From contig NZ_BMKW01000011.1 of assembly GCF_014644535.1 (NCBI RefSeq), positions 197,194-261,193 on the forward strand: a DNA stretch of 64,000 bases, written 5' to 3'. The stretch comes from Neoroseomonas lacus (GTDB taxonomy: Bacteria; Pseudomonadota; Alphaproteobacteria; Acetobacterales; Acetobacteraceae). The notes beneath the pieces were generated by a model, which did no database searches, was not told the origin of the DNA, and saw nothing but the letters and a program-made list of their open reading frames with translations. How positions within the stretch are numbered: position 1 is the stretch's first letter; every line of letters begins with the position of its first letter. The position numbers and the translations under genes were made by a program. This document shows positions 20,768-29,288 of the stretch, in pieces.

Positions 20768-21325
20768 ATGGCAACCCCTCCCGCCCGCCGTCCGCACGGA
20801 AGGCCGGCCCCCGCTCCCGGCCTGTTACGGCGGATCGACGCTTTCGCCAGGGTCGCCTTTCCGGGTTTTTCGACTGCGTTCCTGATGGTCCTGGCGGCGG
20901 CGCCGATCAACCTGCCGTCGCCGGTGTTCGCCATGGCATTGCCTTGCGTCACCTTCTGGTCGGTGTTCCGGCCGACAGCGATGATGCCACCCGTCGTCTT
21001 TCTGCTAGGCCTGCTGATGGACCTGCTGACCTTCGCGCCGCTCGGTTCCGGGGTGCTTGTCTTGCTGGCGCTGCATGCGGTGGGCCTGCGGTTCCGTTAT
21101 TTCCTGGTTCGGCAGTCTTTCCTGACCGTCTGGCTCTGCTTTTGCGTCGCGGCGGTGGGTGCCGCCTGTTTCTATTGGGGGCTGCAGTCCCTGCTCGGGC
21201 TTCGCCTGCCGCCGATCGCGCCTGCGCTGAATGCGGCGATGCTGGCTTGCGGCCTTTATCCGGCTATCGCGCTTGTCCTCACGCGGATCCACGAAGCCAT
21301 GCTCCATGCGGAGATTGCGCCATGA
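20768..21325 (+). CDS. mreD: Rod-shape-determining protein MreD
   Basis: Small integral membrane protein of the elongasome. The ATG at 20768 gives 185 residues with a basic Pro/Arg-rich cytoplasmic start and about five membrane spans, for example FLMVLAAAPINLPS, VVFLLGLLMDLLTFAPLGSG and VWLCFCVAAVGAACFYWG. The LMDLLTFAPLGSG segment is the recognisable MreD motif. The family is poorly conserved, so position between mreC and the PBP2 gene is important evidence. Its stop overlaps the mrdA start (ATGA). Confidence 0.93.
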   Translation: MATPPARRPHGRPAPAPGLLRRIDAFARVAFPGFSTAFLMVLAAAPINLPSPVFAMALPCVTFWSVFRPTAMMPPVVFLLGLLMDLLTFAPLGSGVLVLLALHAVGLRFRYFLVRQSFLTVWLCFCVAAVGAACFYWGLQSLLGLRLPPIAPALNAAMLACGLYPAIALVLTRIHEAMLHAEIAP

Positions 21326-23226
21326 CCTGGCGTCCATGGGGTGGGGCCGGTCTGCTTGGACGTGAGAGAACCGTTCGCAAGGAGGAAGAGCGCCGGCGGG
21401 GTATCTTCACCCGTCGGGCGGCCGTCCTTGGCGTTATCCAGTTGGGTGCCTTCGGATTCCTTGGTTCACGTCTGTATCGCCTGCAGGTCGAGGAGGGCGC
21501 CCGCTACGCGACCCTTGCCGAGGAGAATCGGGTCAGTGCTCGTTTGTTCGCCCCGCCACGCGGCCGCATCCTGGACCGCACTGGCAAGGTGGTGGCGGGC
21601 AACCGGCTGAACTGGCGCGCGCTGTTGGTGGCAGAGCAGACTGCCGATGTCCGCGCGACGTTGGAGACGTTCTCGAAGATCGTGCCGCTCGGTGATCATG
21701 AAAAGGCACGCATCGAGCGCGAAATGCGCCGAAATCGCCGCTTCGTGCCGGTGGTGTTGCGCGACTTCCTGAGTTGGGAGGAGATGGCGCGCATCGAGGT
21801 GAATGCCCCCGATCTGCCAGGCATTTCCATCGATATGGGTACCACGCGCATGTACCCGGAGACCGAGAATCTCGCCCATGTGGTGGGCTATGTCGCGGCC
21901 CCGGCCGAAGCCGACGCGGGTGATGATCCGCTCCTGCAGTTGCCTGGCATCCGCGTTGGTCGAGCCGGCGTGGAACGGTTCCACGATCGTATCCTGCGCG
22001 GGCGGGCCGGGGCGGTGGAGGTCGAGGTCAATGCTGTCGGCCGGGTCATCCGCGAATTAGATCGGCGTGAGGGCATTCCTGGCCAGGATGTGCAGATCAG
22101 CGTCGAGACCGAATTGCAGAAGGCGGTTCTCGCCAAGATCGAGGAAGGCACCACGGCAGTTCTGTTGGATGCACGGAACGGCGAGGTGCTGGCGATGGCG
22201 ACCAAGCCTTCCTTTGATCCGAACATCTTCAATTCCGGCGTCAGTGCGGCGCAATGGCGGCAATGGACGTCCACCCGTTCCACGCCGCTGATCAACAAGG
22301 CAACCAATGGCCTCTACGCGCCCGGTTCGACCTTCAAGATGATGGTTGCGCTGGCGGCCCTCGACGCCAAAGTCTGTCGGCCGGGCGATACCGTCGTTTG
22401 TCCGGGGCATCTCGATTTCGGCAATAACCGCTTCCATTGCCACAAGCGCAGCGGGCACGGCGCCATGAATATGCGTAGCGCCATCATGGCGTCCTGCGAC
22501 GTCTATTTTTACGAAATGGCACGGCGTGTTGGTATCGACCGGATCGCTTCAATGGCCAATCGGTTTGGTCTCGGTGTTGATCTCGACATTGAACTACCTG
22601 GGACGCGCCGAGGTCTGGTGCCGACACGGGCTTGGCGCCAGGCCCAGGGCAAGCCCTGGTCGATCGGCGACACGATTGTGCACGGCATCGGGCAGGGCTT
22701 CTATCAGCTGACTCCCTTGTCCCTTGCGGTCATGACGGCGCGGCTCGCATCGGGGCGCGCCCTGCAGCCGCACCTGACGCGCGCCATTGGCGGCCGTCCG
22801 CAGCGCGGCAGCCGCCCGGAGGACTGGCCAAATCTGGGCATTCCGGATGCCGACATGCGCCTGATCCGCGAGGCGATGTGGGGGGTGATCAATGGCGGCG
22901 GGGGCACCGCCGGTATCGCCCGTCTACCTGCGCAGTACGGCCAGATGGCTGGCAAGACAGGCACCACCCAGGTCCGGCGCGTGACGCGCGAGCAGCGTGA
23001 GCGCGGCTACAACGTCAATGCGGTGCCGCGGGAATGGCGGCCGCATGCGCTGTTTGTGGCCTTCGCGCCGCATGACAATCCGCTGTTCGCGCTGTCGGTG
23101 GTGGTCGAACACGGAATGGCCGGCGGCGCCACGGCGGGGCCGATCGCCCGGGACATCATGGTCGAGGCGTTCCAGCGTCTGGGACCGCAGCGTCCTGGGC
23201 AGCGGGTGGCGGAGGTGACGCGATGA
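21322..23226 (+). CDS. mrdA: Penicillin-binding protein 2, elongation transpeptidase
   Basis: Class B transpeptidase that cross-links lateral peptidoglycan with RodA. The 634 residues start with a cytoplasmic basic stretch, one membrane anchor (about 30-52), then the pedestal domain (ARLFAPPRGRILDRTGKVVA). The transpeptidase domain has the active serine in GSTFK (Ser336), the second motif SCD in IMASCDVYFYEMARRVG, and the KTG triad in MAGKTGTTQV. WSIGDTIVHGIGQGFYQLTP is a further class B hallmark. The start overlaps the mreD stop, and the stop overlaps the rodA start, so translation is coupled throughout. Homologous to E. coli PBP2. Confidence 0.96.
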   Translation: MTWRPWGGAGLLGRERTVRKEEERRRGIFTRRAAVLGVIQLGAFGFLGSRLYRLQVEEGARYATLAEENRVSARLFAPPRGRILDRTGKVVAGNRLNWRALLVAEQTADVRATLETFSKIVPLGDHEKARIEREMRRNRRFVPVVLRDFLSWEEMARIEVNAPDLPGISIDMGTTRMYPETENLAHVVGYVAAPAEADAGDDPLLQLPGIRVGRAGVERFHDRILRGRAGAVEVEVNAVGRVIRELDRREGIPGQDVQISVETELQKAVLAKIEEGTTAVLLDARNGEVLAMATKPSFDPNIFNSGVSAAQWRQWTSTRSTPLINKATNGLYAPGSTFKMMVALAALDAKVCRPGDTVVCPGHLDFGNNRFHCHKRSGHGAMNMRSAIMASCDVYFYEMARRVGIDRIASMANRFGLGVDLDIELPGTRRGLVPTRAWRQAQGKPWSIGDTIVHGIGQGFYQLTPLSLAVMTARLASGRALQPHLTRAIGGRPQRGSRPEDWPNLGIPDADMRLIREAMWGVINGGGGTAGIARLPAQYGQMAGKTGTTQVRRVTREQRERGYNVNAVPREWRPHALFVAFAPHDNPLFALSVVVEHGMAGGATAGPIARDIMVEAFQRLGPQRPGQRVAEVTR

Positions 23227-24368
23227 TCTTCGAACGCCGCCTGCTGACGCGCGATCGTGGGGCGGGGATTCTCGAGAAGTTCTGGCAGATCCCCTGGTCG
23301 TTCGTGGTGCTGCTCTGTGCGGTGGCGGCGGTCGGCTATGTCGCGCTGCTGTCGGCCGGCAGCGGCAATCCAGACACCTATGCGCAGAAGCATGCCATCC
23401 GCTTCGGTTTCGGCCTGGTGTTGATGCTCGGGCTGGCGATGATCGACATCAGGGTGATCGCGCGCTTTGCCTGGCTGGGATATCTTGGCGGTGTCGCGCT
23501 GCTGGTGCTCGTGCTGGTGCATGGCAACGTCGGCAAGGGCGCGCAGCGCTGGATCGATATTGGCCCGGTGCAGTTGCAGCCCTCCGAGCTCATGAAGATC
23601 ATGCTCGTGCTGGGATTGGCATCCTGGTTTCACCGGGCGTCGTGGGAGAAGGTGGGCAATCCGCTGTTCCTCATTCCGCCAGCGATCGCGGTGCTGGTGC
23701 CGGTCGGGTTGATTCTGAAGCAGCCCAACCTTGGCACGGCGCTGATCACCGGCATGGTGGGCGCTGCGGTGTTCTGGGCGGCCGGGATGCGCTGGTGGAA
23801 GTTTGCGATCGGCTTCGCGGCCATCGGCGTGGCCGCACCGATCGCCTATGAACGGCTGCACGATTACCAACGCGCACGCATCACCACGTTTCTCGACCCT
23901 GAGAGTGACCCGCTCGGCGCCGGCTACAACATTATCCAGTCGAAGATTGCGCTGGGGTCGGGTGGGCTTTGGGGCAAAGGGTTCCTGCAGGGTACGCAGG
24001 GCCATTTGAACTTCCTGCCGGAGAAGCAGACCGACTTCATTTTTACGATGATTGCTGAAGAGTTCGGCCTGGTTGGCGCATTGACGACGCTGACGATGCT
24101 GCTGCTGGTCGTGGTGTTCTGTTACTTGGTTGCCTTCCGCAGCAAGCATCAGTTCGGGAGACTGCTGGCAATTGGGCTCGGCACTAATTTCTTCCTGTAT
24201 GTCTTTGTGAATGTTGCGATGGTCACAGGGTCGATACCGGTTGGCGGGGTGCCATTGCCGCTTATCAGCCACGGCGGCTCCGCGATGATTACGGTGATGC
24301 TGGGCTTCGGCCTGCTGCTGTCGGCCTATGTCCATCGCGATGCCGAGATGGGACCGATGCGGGAATGA
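23223..24368 (+). CDS. rodA: Peptidoglycan glycosyltransferase RodA (SEDS family)
   Basis: SEDS polymerase that assembles glycan strands during elongation, in complex with PBP2. The 381 residues show about ten membrane spans and the family motifs NVGKGAQRWIDIGPVQLQPS, KQPNLGTALITGMVGAAV, KGFLQGTQGHLNFLPEKQTD and GGVPLPLISHGGSAM. The large periplasmic loop includes the Asp in SDPLGAGYNIIQSKIALGSG. It is the last gene of the rod-shape operon; its ATG overlaps the mrdA stop. Confidence 0.96.
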   Translation: MIFERRLLTRDRGAGILEKFWQIPWSFVVLLCAVAAVGYVALLSAGSGNPDTYAQKHAIRFGFGLVLMLGLAMIDIRVIARFAWLGYLGGVALLVLVLVHGNVGKGAQRWIDIGPVQLQPSELMKIMLVLGLASWFHRASWEKVGNPLFLIPPAIAVLVPVGLILKQPNLGTALITGMVGAAVFWAAGMRWWKFAIGFAAIGVAAPIAYERLHDYQRARITTFLDPESDPLGAGYNIIQSKIALGSGGLWGKGFLQGTQGHLNFLPEKQTDFIFTMIAEEFGLVGALTTLTMLLLVVVFCYLVAFRSKHQFGRLLAIGLGTNFFLYVFVNVAMVTGSIPVGGVPLPLISHGGSAMITVMLGFGLLLSAYVHRDAEMGPMRE

Positions 24369-24391
24369 GGCCCCACGACTGCGCAAAGGGG

Positions 24392-24420
24392 CTGGACAAA
24401 GCCGTGCCGCAGGCTATGAA
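24392..24420 (+). promoter_or_regulatory. Candidate promoter of tRNA-Lys
   Basis: CTGGAC (24392-24397), 17 bases, TATGAA (24415-24420), ending 38 bases before the mature tRNA. The -35 match is imperfect. Confidence 0.4.
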
Positions 24421-24458
24421 GCGCGTCCTTGGAACTGGCGTGCGTGCCGGCTCCTGGC

Positions 24459-24534
<76 letters not shown>

Positions 24535-24859
24535 TTTCCCGATATTCTTACGAAGCAAATGAGGAAGCTCTCGCCGGTTTTCGGCTGGCAGTTCGTTTGC
24601 TGCGTGTCCCGCTGGACGCTGCGCGTCAATGTTAGCAAGATGTCGTGCGCTTGGGGCGTTCCCCAAGCCAGCGATAGTTTTCAGATCTGGCTTACGATCA
24701 AATCGAGCCGAAGTTTTTCATGCTTCCGCATTGATGCTCTCCGGCCAAATTCTGGTTTGCCCCATAGCCGGTGGCGGTTGGCGAGCGACCTTCTCGTGTT
24801 GCTGAACGGTAGCTCAAGGAATGTCGGACAGCCTCGCGCGACTAGGCTAAGCCGATGCC
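24535..24859 (+). other. Gene-free, A+T-richer stretch after tRNA-Lys
   Basis: A 325-base region with no credible gene. Open frames here give protein of no recognisable composition. It is visibly poorer in G+C than the flanks. It contains one perfect hairpin (24649-24668). A position directly 3' of a tRNA gene is a common integration site, but no integrase, repeated tRNA end or other mobile trace is visible. Confidence 0.5.
24649..24668. terminator. Perfect hairpin downstream of tRNA-Lys
   Basis: GCTTGGGG, loop CGTT and CCCCAAGC: a perfect 8-bp stem, 115 bases after the tRNA. It may terminate the tRNA transcript. No immediate T-run, although GTTTT occurs 10 bases on. Confidence 0.45.
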
Positions 24860-25360
24860 ATGCTTCAACCGGATCCCCTGCCGTCCCTTCGCAGCGTCGC
24901 CGCGGCGCTCGCTGCTGCTGACCAGCCCCAGCCGCTTTTCACTGCGATTGAACAGGCGATGGCCGAGGCGATCGGCCATCGCCTGTTCACCATCATGCGC
25001 CATGACCCGGTCATGGGCCGGAATCGCCGGGTCCATTCAAGCAACCCGGCCGCCTACCCTGTCTCGGGCTTCAAGCCAGTGAATTGGGACCATCCGTGGT
25101 CTCGACGCCTCCTGGCCGATGGTCTGCCCTGGATCGGGCACGATGCGGCCGATATCGTCTGGGCCTACCCGGACCATCAGAAGATTGCCGCGTTGGGTCT
25201 CGCCAGTGCGATGAACCTGCCGGTACGCTGGAACGGACGCACGCTCGGTACGTTGAACCTGCTGCACGGCGCCGCACATTTCACCGAGGCCGATTCCCAG
25301 ACCGGGGCGATATTTGCGGCGCTGGCCGTGCCGGCGCTGTTGGCGATCAATGGGGAATGA
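24860..25360 (+). CDS. Stand-alone GAF-domain protein
   Basis: A 166-residue soluble protein that is essentially one GAF domain. It starts with a helix (SVAAALAAADQPQPLFTAIE), continues with LFTIMRHD and PWSRRLLADGLPWIGHDAADI, and ends with the strand pattern LPVRWNGRTLGTLNLLH followed by HFTEADSQTGAIFAALAVPAL. GAF domains bind small ligands; no catalytic or DNA-binding domain is attached. The next gene (TctC) starts 1 base after its stop, so it is probably the first gene of the operon running to 28061. It may sense the substrate of that pathway, but that is inference. Confidence 0.75.
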   Translation: MLQPDPLPSLRSVAAALAAADQPQPLFTAIEQAMAEAIGHRLFTIMRHDPVMGRNRRVHSSNPAAYPVSGFKPVNWDHPWSRRLLADGLPWIGHDAADIVWAYPDHQKIAALGLASAMNLPVRWNGRTLGTLNLLHGAAHFTEADSQTGAIFAALAVPALLAINGE

Positions 25361-25361
25361 G

Positions 25362-26348
25362 ATGACACAAGGACCGATGACCAGGCTGCCGCGGCGCGGG
25401 CTGTTGCTGGCAGCACCTGCGCTGCTCACGGCCACGCCGCTCGCTGCGCAGACCACCTTCACGCGGCCTATCCGGCTGATCATTCCCTGGGCGCCTGGCG
25501 GCACCACGGACATACTCGGCCGTATCGTTGCCGAACCTCTCGGTCAGGCGCTCGGTCAGACGGTTCTGGTGGAAAACCGCTCCGGTGCCAGTGGCAATGT
25601 CGGGTCCGATGTCGTCGCGAAAGCGGCGCCGGACGGGCAGACCCTGCTGTTCGGGTCGATGTCGACCCATGCGATGAATCACGCTCTGATGCGCAGCATG
25701 CCATTCGACGGTGTGACGGACTTCACGCCGCTCGCGATGCTGGGTTTCGCGGTGAACACCATGGTGATCCACCCGTCCGTGCCGGCACAGACAGTGCCGG
25801 AATTCATCGCCTATGCCCGCGCCAATCCCGAGAAGATTGCCTATGCCTCGGCCGGGCCAGGTTCGACCAACCATCTCTGCGCCGCGCTGTTCGAGAGCAT
25901 GACCGGCATCAAGATGGTCCATGTGCCGTATCGTGGCGGCCAGCCGGCCGTGACGGACACCGTGGCCGGTCAGACACAACTGCTGTTCAGCGCCGCGACG
26001 CAGACGATGCCGCACGTCGATGGCGGCCGTCTCCGCCTGCTCGCGGTGACAGAAGGCGTGCGCTGGAGTCGCAAGCCGGATGTACCGACTGTCGGCGAGA
26101 CGGTGACGGGTTATGAAATGGCCGTCTGGTACGGCGCCTTCGGGCCAAAAGGCATGGAGCCCGGCCTGCAACAGCAACTGAATACCGAACTGAACCGGGT
26201 CCTGGCGATGCCGGCGATCAAGGAACGGCTTGGCGGCATCGGCGTCGAAATGGCGCCGGAATCGGCTGAGGCCTTCGGGCGGCGCGTCAGTGCTGATGCG
26301 CAGAAGTGGGGTGCCCTGATCCAACGGCTCGGTATCGAAGCGACCTGA
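25362..26348 (+). CDS. TctC/Bug family periplasmic solute-binding protein
   Basis: Orphan extracytoplasmic binding protein. The ATG at 25362 gives 328 residues; another ATG lies 15 bases downstream. The signal is twin-arginine-like (PRRGLLLAAPALLTATPLAA). The Bug ligand loop IIPWAPGGTTDILGRIVAE contains the conserved Asp, followed by VLVENRSGASGNVGSDVVAK. The middle contains YASAGPGSTNHLCAALFES and VPYRGGQPAVTDTVAGQ. It sits between the GAF gene (1 base) and the crotonase (65 bases), so it probably binds a precursor, likely a carboxylate, of the CoA pathway encoded here. No TctA/TctB genes are nearby. Confidence 0.9.
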   Translation: MTQGPMTRLPRRGLLLAAPALLTATPLAAQTTFTRPIRLIIPWAPGGTTDILGRIVAEPLGQALGQTVLVENRSGASGNVGSDVVAKAAPDGQTLLFGSMSTHAMNHALMRSMPFDGVTDFTPLAMLGFAVNTMVIHPSVPAQTVPEFIAYARANPEKIAYASAGPGSTNHLCAALFESMTGIKMVHVPYRGGQPAVTDTVAGQTQLLFSAATQTMPHVDGGRLRLLAVTEGVRWSRKPDVPTVGETVTGYEMAVWYGAFGPKGMEPGLQQQLNTELNRVLAMPAIKERLGGIGVEMAPESAEAFGRRVSADAQKWGALIQRLGIEAT

Positions 26349-26413
26349 CCGGCGACTTGCCGCCCTGGCGGCCGCGTTCCATCCTCCGCGCCGATGATTT
26401 GGGGGAAGCGCCA

Positions 26414-27214
26414 ATGGATGCGCCGCTGAAGGTCGAGATTGAGGATGGCATTGCCCTCCTCACCATGAACCGTGCCGAGACGCGCAATCCGCTTGATCCG
26501 GAGATGCAGGACGCGCTGCTCGACACGCTGTCTGAACTTGATGCCGGTCAGGAAGTGCGCGTCGCCATCCTGACAGGCGCGGGCACGGCCTTTTGCGCTG
26601 GCGGCAACGTTCGCCGCATGGGCGAAGCGGCGAGTGGTCCGAAGGAACGGACGGCGGCCCAGGCGCGCGGCTACTACCGCTGGGGCATCCAGCGCATTCC
26701 CCGTCTGTTGGAAACGCTGGAACTGCCCGTGATCGCGGCGGTGAATGGACCGGCGATGGGTGCCGGTTGCGACCTTGCCTGCATGTGCGACCTGCGCATC
26801 GCATCCGAGAGCGCGCGCTTCGCCGAGAGCTTCGTGAAACTCGGCATCATCCCTGGCGATGGCGGCGCCTGGTTGCTGCCGCGTGTGGTCGGCTTCGCCA
26901 AGGCGTCCGAGATGGCACTGACCGGCGATTCGCTGACAGCGCAGGAAGCGCTGGCGGCCGGCCTGGTGTCGAGGGTGGTGCCCGACGCTGAATTGATCCC
27001 GGCGGCAAAGGCGTTGGCCGCGCGCATTGCCGCCAACCCGCCCCAGGCGGTGCGCATGGCGCGGCGGCTTCTGCGCGAGGCGTGGAATAATCGGCTCGAC
27101 ACGGTGCTGGAGATGTCCTCGGCCATGCAGGCGGTGGCGCACACCACGACGGACCACAAGGAGGCGCTCGCGGCCATGCGGGAGAAGCGCAAGCCCACCT
27201 ATACGGGCGGCTGA
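26414..27214 (+). CDS. Enoyl-CoA hydratase/isomerase family protein (crotonase fold)
   Basis: Crotonase-fold enzyme acting on a CoA thioester. The ATG at 26414 gives 266 residues. Oxyanion-hole segments are FCAGGNVRRMG and NGPAMGAGCDLACMCDLRIA. The two glutamates of true enoyl-CoA hydratases are both replaced: the first position is Asp (GAGCDLA) and the second, four residues before GIIPGDGG, is Phe. The FVKLGIIPGDGGAWLLPRVV segment is closer to the PaaG-like isomerase branch as I remember it. A different reaction (isomerisation, hydrolysis or a non-standard hydration) is therefore possible. It is followed 1 base later by the SDR gene. Confidence 0.88.
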   Translation: MDAPLKVEIEDGIALLTMNRAETRNPLDPEMQDALLDTLSELDAGQEVRVAILTGAGTAFCAGGNVRRMGEAASGPKERTAAQARGYYRWGIQRIPRLLETLELPVIAAVNGPAMGAGCDLACMCDLRIASESARFAESFVKLGIIPGDGGAWLLPRVVGFAKASEMALTGDSLTAQEALAAGLVSRVVPDAELIPAAKALAARIAANPPQAVRMARRLLREAWNNRLDTVLEMSSAMQAVAHTTTDHKEALAAMREKRKPTYTGG

Positions 27215-27215
27215 G

Positions 27216-28061
27216 ATGGCCTTCGCGCCGGGGCTGCTCGCCGGGCGGCGGGCGTTGGTCACGGGCGGCGGGACGGGGCTGGGGCGCAGCATTGGTCGCC
27301 GCTTCCTCGAACTGGGTGCGTCGGTCGCGATCTGTGGGCGGCGCGCCGCGGTGCTGGACGCGACGGCCGAGGCCTTTCGTGCGGATCTGCCCGGCGCGGT
27401 GGTCACGACGCATCCGTGCGACATCCGCGATGCTGCGGCGGTCGAGGCGATGCTGGATGATGTCTGGCGTCATGGCGCGGCCGACATCCTGGTGAACAAT
27501 GCGGCCGCGAATTTCCTGGCGCAGACGCACCGCCTTTCCGCGCGTGCGCTGGATGCGGTGTTGGGCACGACACTGCATGGCGCGGCCTACTGCACCATCG
27601 GCTGTGGGCGGCGCTGGATCGACGCCAGGCAGTCTGGCGTCGTGCTCTCGATCCTGACGCTGTCGGCCTTGCAGGGTGGCGCCTTCACGACGCCCTCGGC
27701 GATGGCCAAGGCGGGGCTGCTCGCGATGACGCAGAGCCTTGCAGTCGAATGGGGCCCGCACGGGATCCGCCTGGTGGCGATCGCGCCGGGCACATTTCCC
27801 ACCGAGGCGGCCGTTGCGCGGCTGCGTCCGGGCGGTGTCGAGCATGCTGGGGTGCCGCTGCGCCGTGCCGGCAAGCACGAGGAACTCACAGACCTGGCGG
27901 CATTCCTCGTCTCCGAGCACGCCGGCTACATCACCGGCGAATGCGTGGTGGCCGATGGCGGTCGGCGGCTGCTTGGCGGCGCGCGTGCCGGTGCTCAGGA
28001 GATGTTGGAGTGGACGGATGAACAATGGGCGCAGCAACGCGCCCGTACACCGTCGCGCTGA
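27216..28061 (+). CDS. SDR-family oxidoreductase, dienoyl-CoA reductase-like
   Basis: A 281-residue short-chain dehydrogenase/reductase from ATG 27216. The cofactor motif TGGGTGLGRSIG and the CGRR turn suggest NADP(H). NNAAANF is the conserved NNAG-like strand. The usual active site Tyr-x-x-x-Lys reads SAMAK here: the lysine is kept but the tyrosine is Ser. This resembles the 2,4-dienoyl-CoA reductase branch, which also lacks the canonical tyrosine. The C-terminus has GYITGECVVADGGRRL. It is the last gene of the plus-strand operon and ends 1 base from the convergent CoA-transferase gene. A role in reducing an unsaturated acyl-CoA fits the neighbouring crotonase. Confidence 0.85.
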   Translation: MAFAPGLLAGRRALVTGGGTGLGRSIGRRFLELGASVAICGRRAAVLDATAEAFRADLPGAVVTTHPCDIRDAAAVEAMLDDVWRHGAADILVNNAAANFLAQTHRLSARALDAVLGTTLHGAAYCTIGCGRRWIDARQSGVVLSILTLSALQGGAFTTPSAMAKAGLLAMTQSLAVEWGPHGIRLVAIAPGTFPTEAAVARLRPGGVEHAGVPLRRAGKHEELTDLAAFLVSEHAGYITGECVVADGGRRLLGGARAGAQEMLEWTDEQWAQQRARTPSR

Positions 28062-28062
28062 G

Positions 28063-29286
28063 TCAGCGTCGCTCGAACCGAGGCCCCACCGCTCCCGCCT
28101 TGCGCAGTGCTTCGCGGTCGGCCTCGGCGAGACCAAGCATGCCGCCCAGCACGTCGCCTTCGTGCTGGTTGAGGAAGGGGCTCGGCGAGAAGTCTGGCGG
28201 CGGCGCGCCTTCGATGCGCAGCGGCGTGGAGGGAAGCACGACGCGGCCGACTTCAGGGTGGTCCACCCAGCGCAGCATGCCACGTTCATGCATGCCCTGG
28301 TCTTCCAGCACTTCCTCGAGCGTGCGGACGGGCGCGGCCGGCACACCATGCTGGCGGGTCAGGGCTTCGAGTTCCGCACGCGTATGGGCGACAGTCCAGG
28401 CGGTAACCAAGCCATCGACCTCGGTCATATGCGTCACGCGGTCCGGATTGCTGCGGAAGCGCTCATCGCCAATCAGGTCGCCCTGGCCCATGGCGCGCAG
28501 CAGGCGGTCCCAATGCCCCTCGGTGACGACGATGATGGCGATCCAGCCATCCTTCGCCGGATAGACGTTGTAAGGAGCCATGGCGAGCCCGGCGTGGCTG
28601 TTGCCGGTGCGCGGCGGCAGATCGCGGGTGTTGCCGCCGAAGTGCATGCCAATGGCGGAAGCGAGCGTCGAATACGCCGCGTCCTGCATCGCCACCTCGA
28701 CATAACCACCCTTGCCGGTGCGTTCGCGTCCGAACAACGCTGTCATCACTGCGCCGTACAGATGCGTGCCGCCGAGGAAGTCGCACACCGTCGGCCCGGC
28801 CTTGGTCGGTGGCCCGTCCGGGAAGCCCGTGGTGTGCATGATGCCCACCGCGGCCTGCACGGTCAGGTCCATCGCCAGCCGGTCGCGGTCCGGTCCGGTC
28901 TGGCCGTAGCCGGAACCACAGGCATAGATCAGCCGTGGGTTGCGCTTGCGCAGGACTTCATGACCTAAGCCGAGACGGGCCATCGCGCCGGGCGAGAAAT
29001 TCTCGATCACCACATCCGCACGATCGACCAGGCGCAGGAAGATGTCCTGCCCCTGCGGGTTTTTGAGGTCGAGCGACAGGCCGAGCTTGTTCGAGTTCAG
29101 CATCGCCTGCGGCACCGAACCGCCGGCGACCATGGCGCGGCGGCGTAGGGGCTCGCCATTCGGCGGCTCGATCTTGATGACGGTGGCGCCCGCCATCGCC
29201 ATCAGGAACCCGCAATAGGGCGCCTGGTAGATATGCCCGAGATCGAGGACCAGCAGCCCTTCGAGGGGGCGTTGCGGTTCCTCCAT
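28063..29286 (-). CDS. Class III CoA-transferase (CaiB/Frc family)
   Basis: Moves CoA between carboxylic acids. The 407 residues show the family start (LLVLDLGHIYQAPYCGFLMA), GATVIKIEPPNGEPLRR, and the catalytic Asp140 in DRLAMDLTVQAAVG. The lower half has GGYVEVAMQDAAYSTLASA and KDGWIAIIVVTEGHWDRL. It is the last gene of a six-gene minus-strand operon, 2 bases after the acyl-CoA dehydrogenase, and probably activates the operon's acid substrate. Donor and acceptor cannot be read from sequence. Confidence 0.92.
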   Translation of the reverse strand: MEEPQRPLEGLLVLDLGHIYQAPYCGFLMAMAGATVIKIEPPNGEPLRRRAMVAGGSVPQAMLNSNKLGLSLDLKNPQGQDIFLRLVDRADVVIENFSPGAMARLGLGHEVLRKRNPRLIYACGSGYGQTGPDRDRLAMDLTVQAAVGIMHTTGFPDGPPTKAGPTVCDFLGGTHLYGAVMTALFGRERTGKGGYVEVAMQDAAYSTLASAIGMHFGGNTRDLPPRTGNSHAGLAMAPYNVYPAKDGWIAIIVVTEGHWDRLLRAMGQGDLIGDERFRSNPDRVTHMTEVDGLVTAWTVAHTRAELEALTRQHGVPAAPVRTLEEVLEDQGMHERGMLRWVDHPEVGRVVLPSTPLRIEGAPPPDFSPSPFLNQHEGDVLGGMLGLAEADREALRKAGAVGPRFERR

Positions 29287-29288
29287 CG

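Noticed and set aside
24559..24921. A 120-codon frame after tRNA-Lys
   Set aside because: Overlaps the GAF gene in another frame; composition (Cys, Trp, Ser, Arg rich) is not protein-like.
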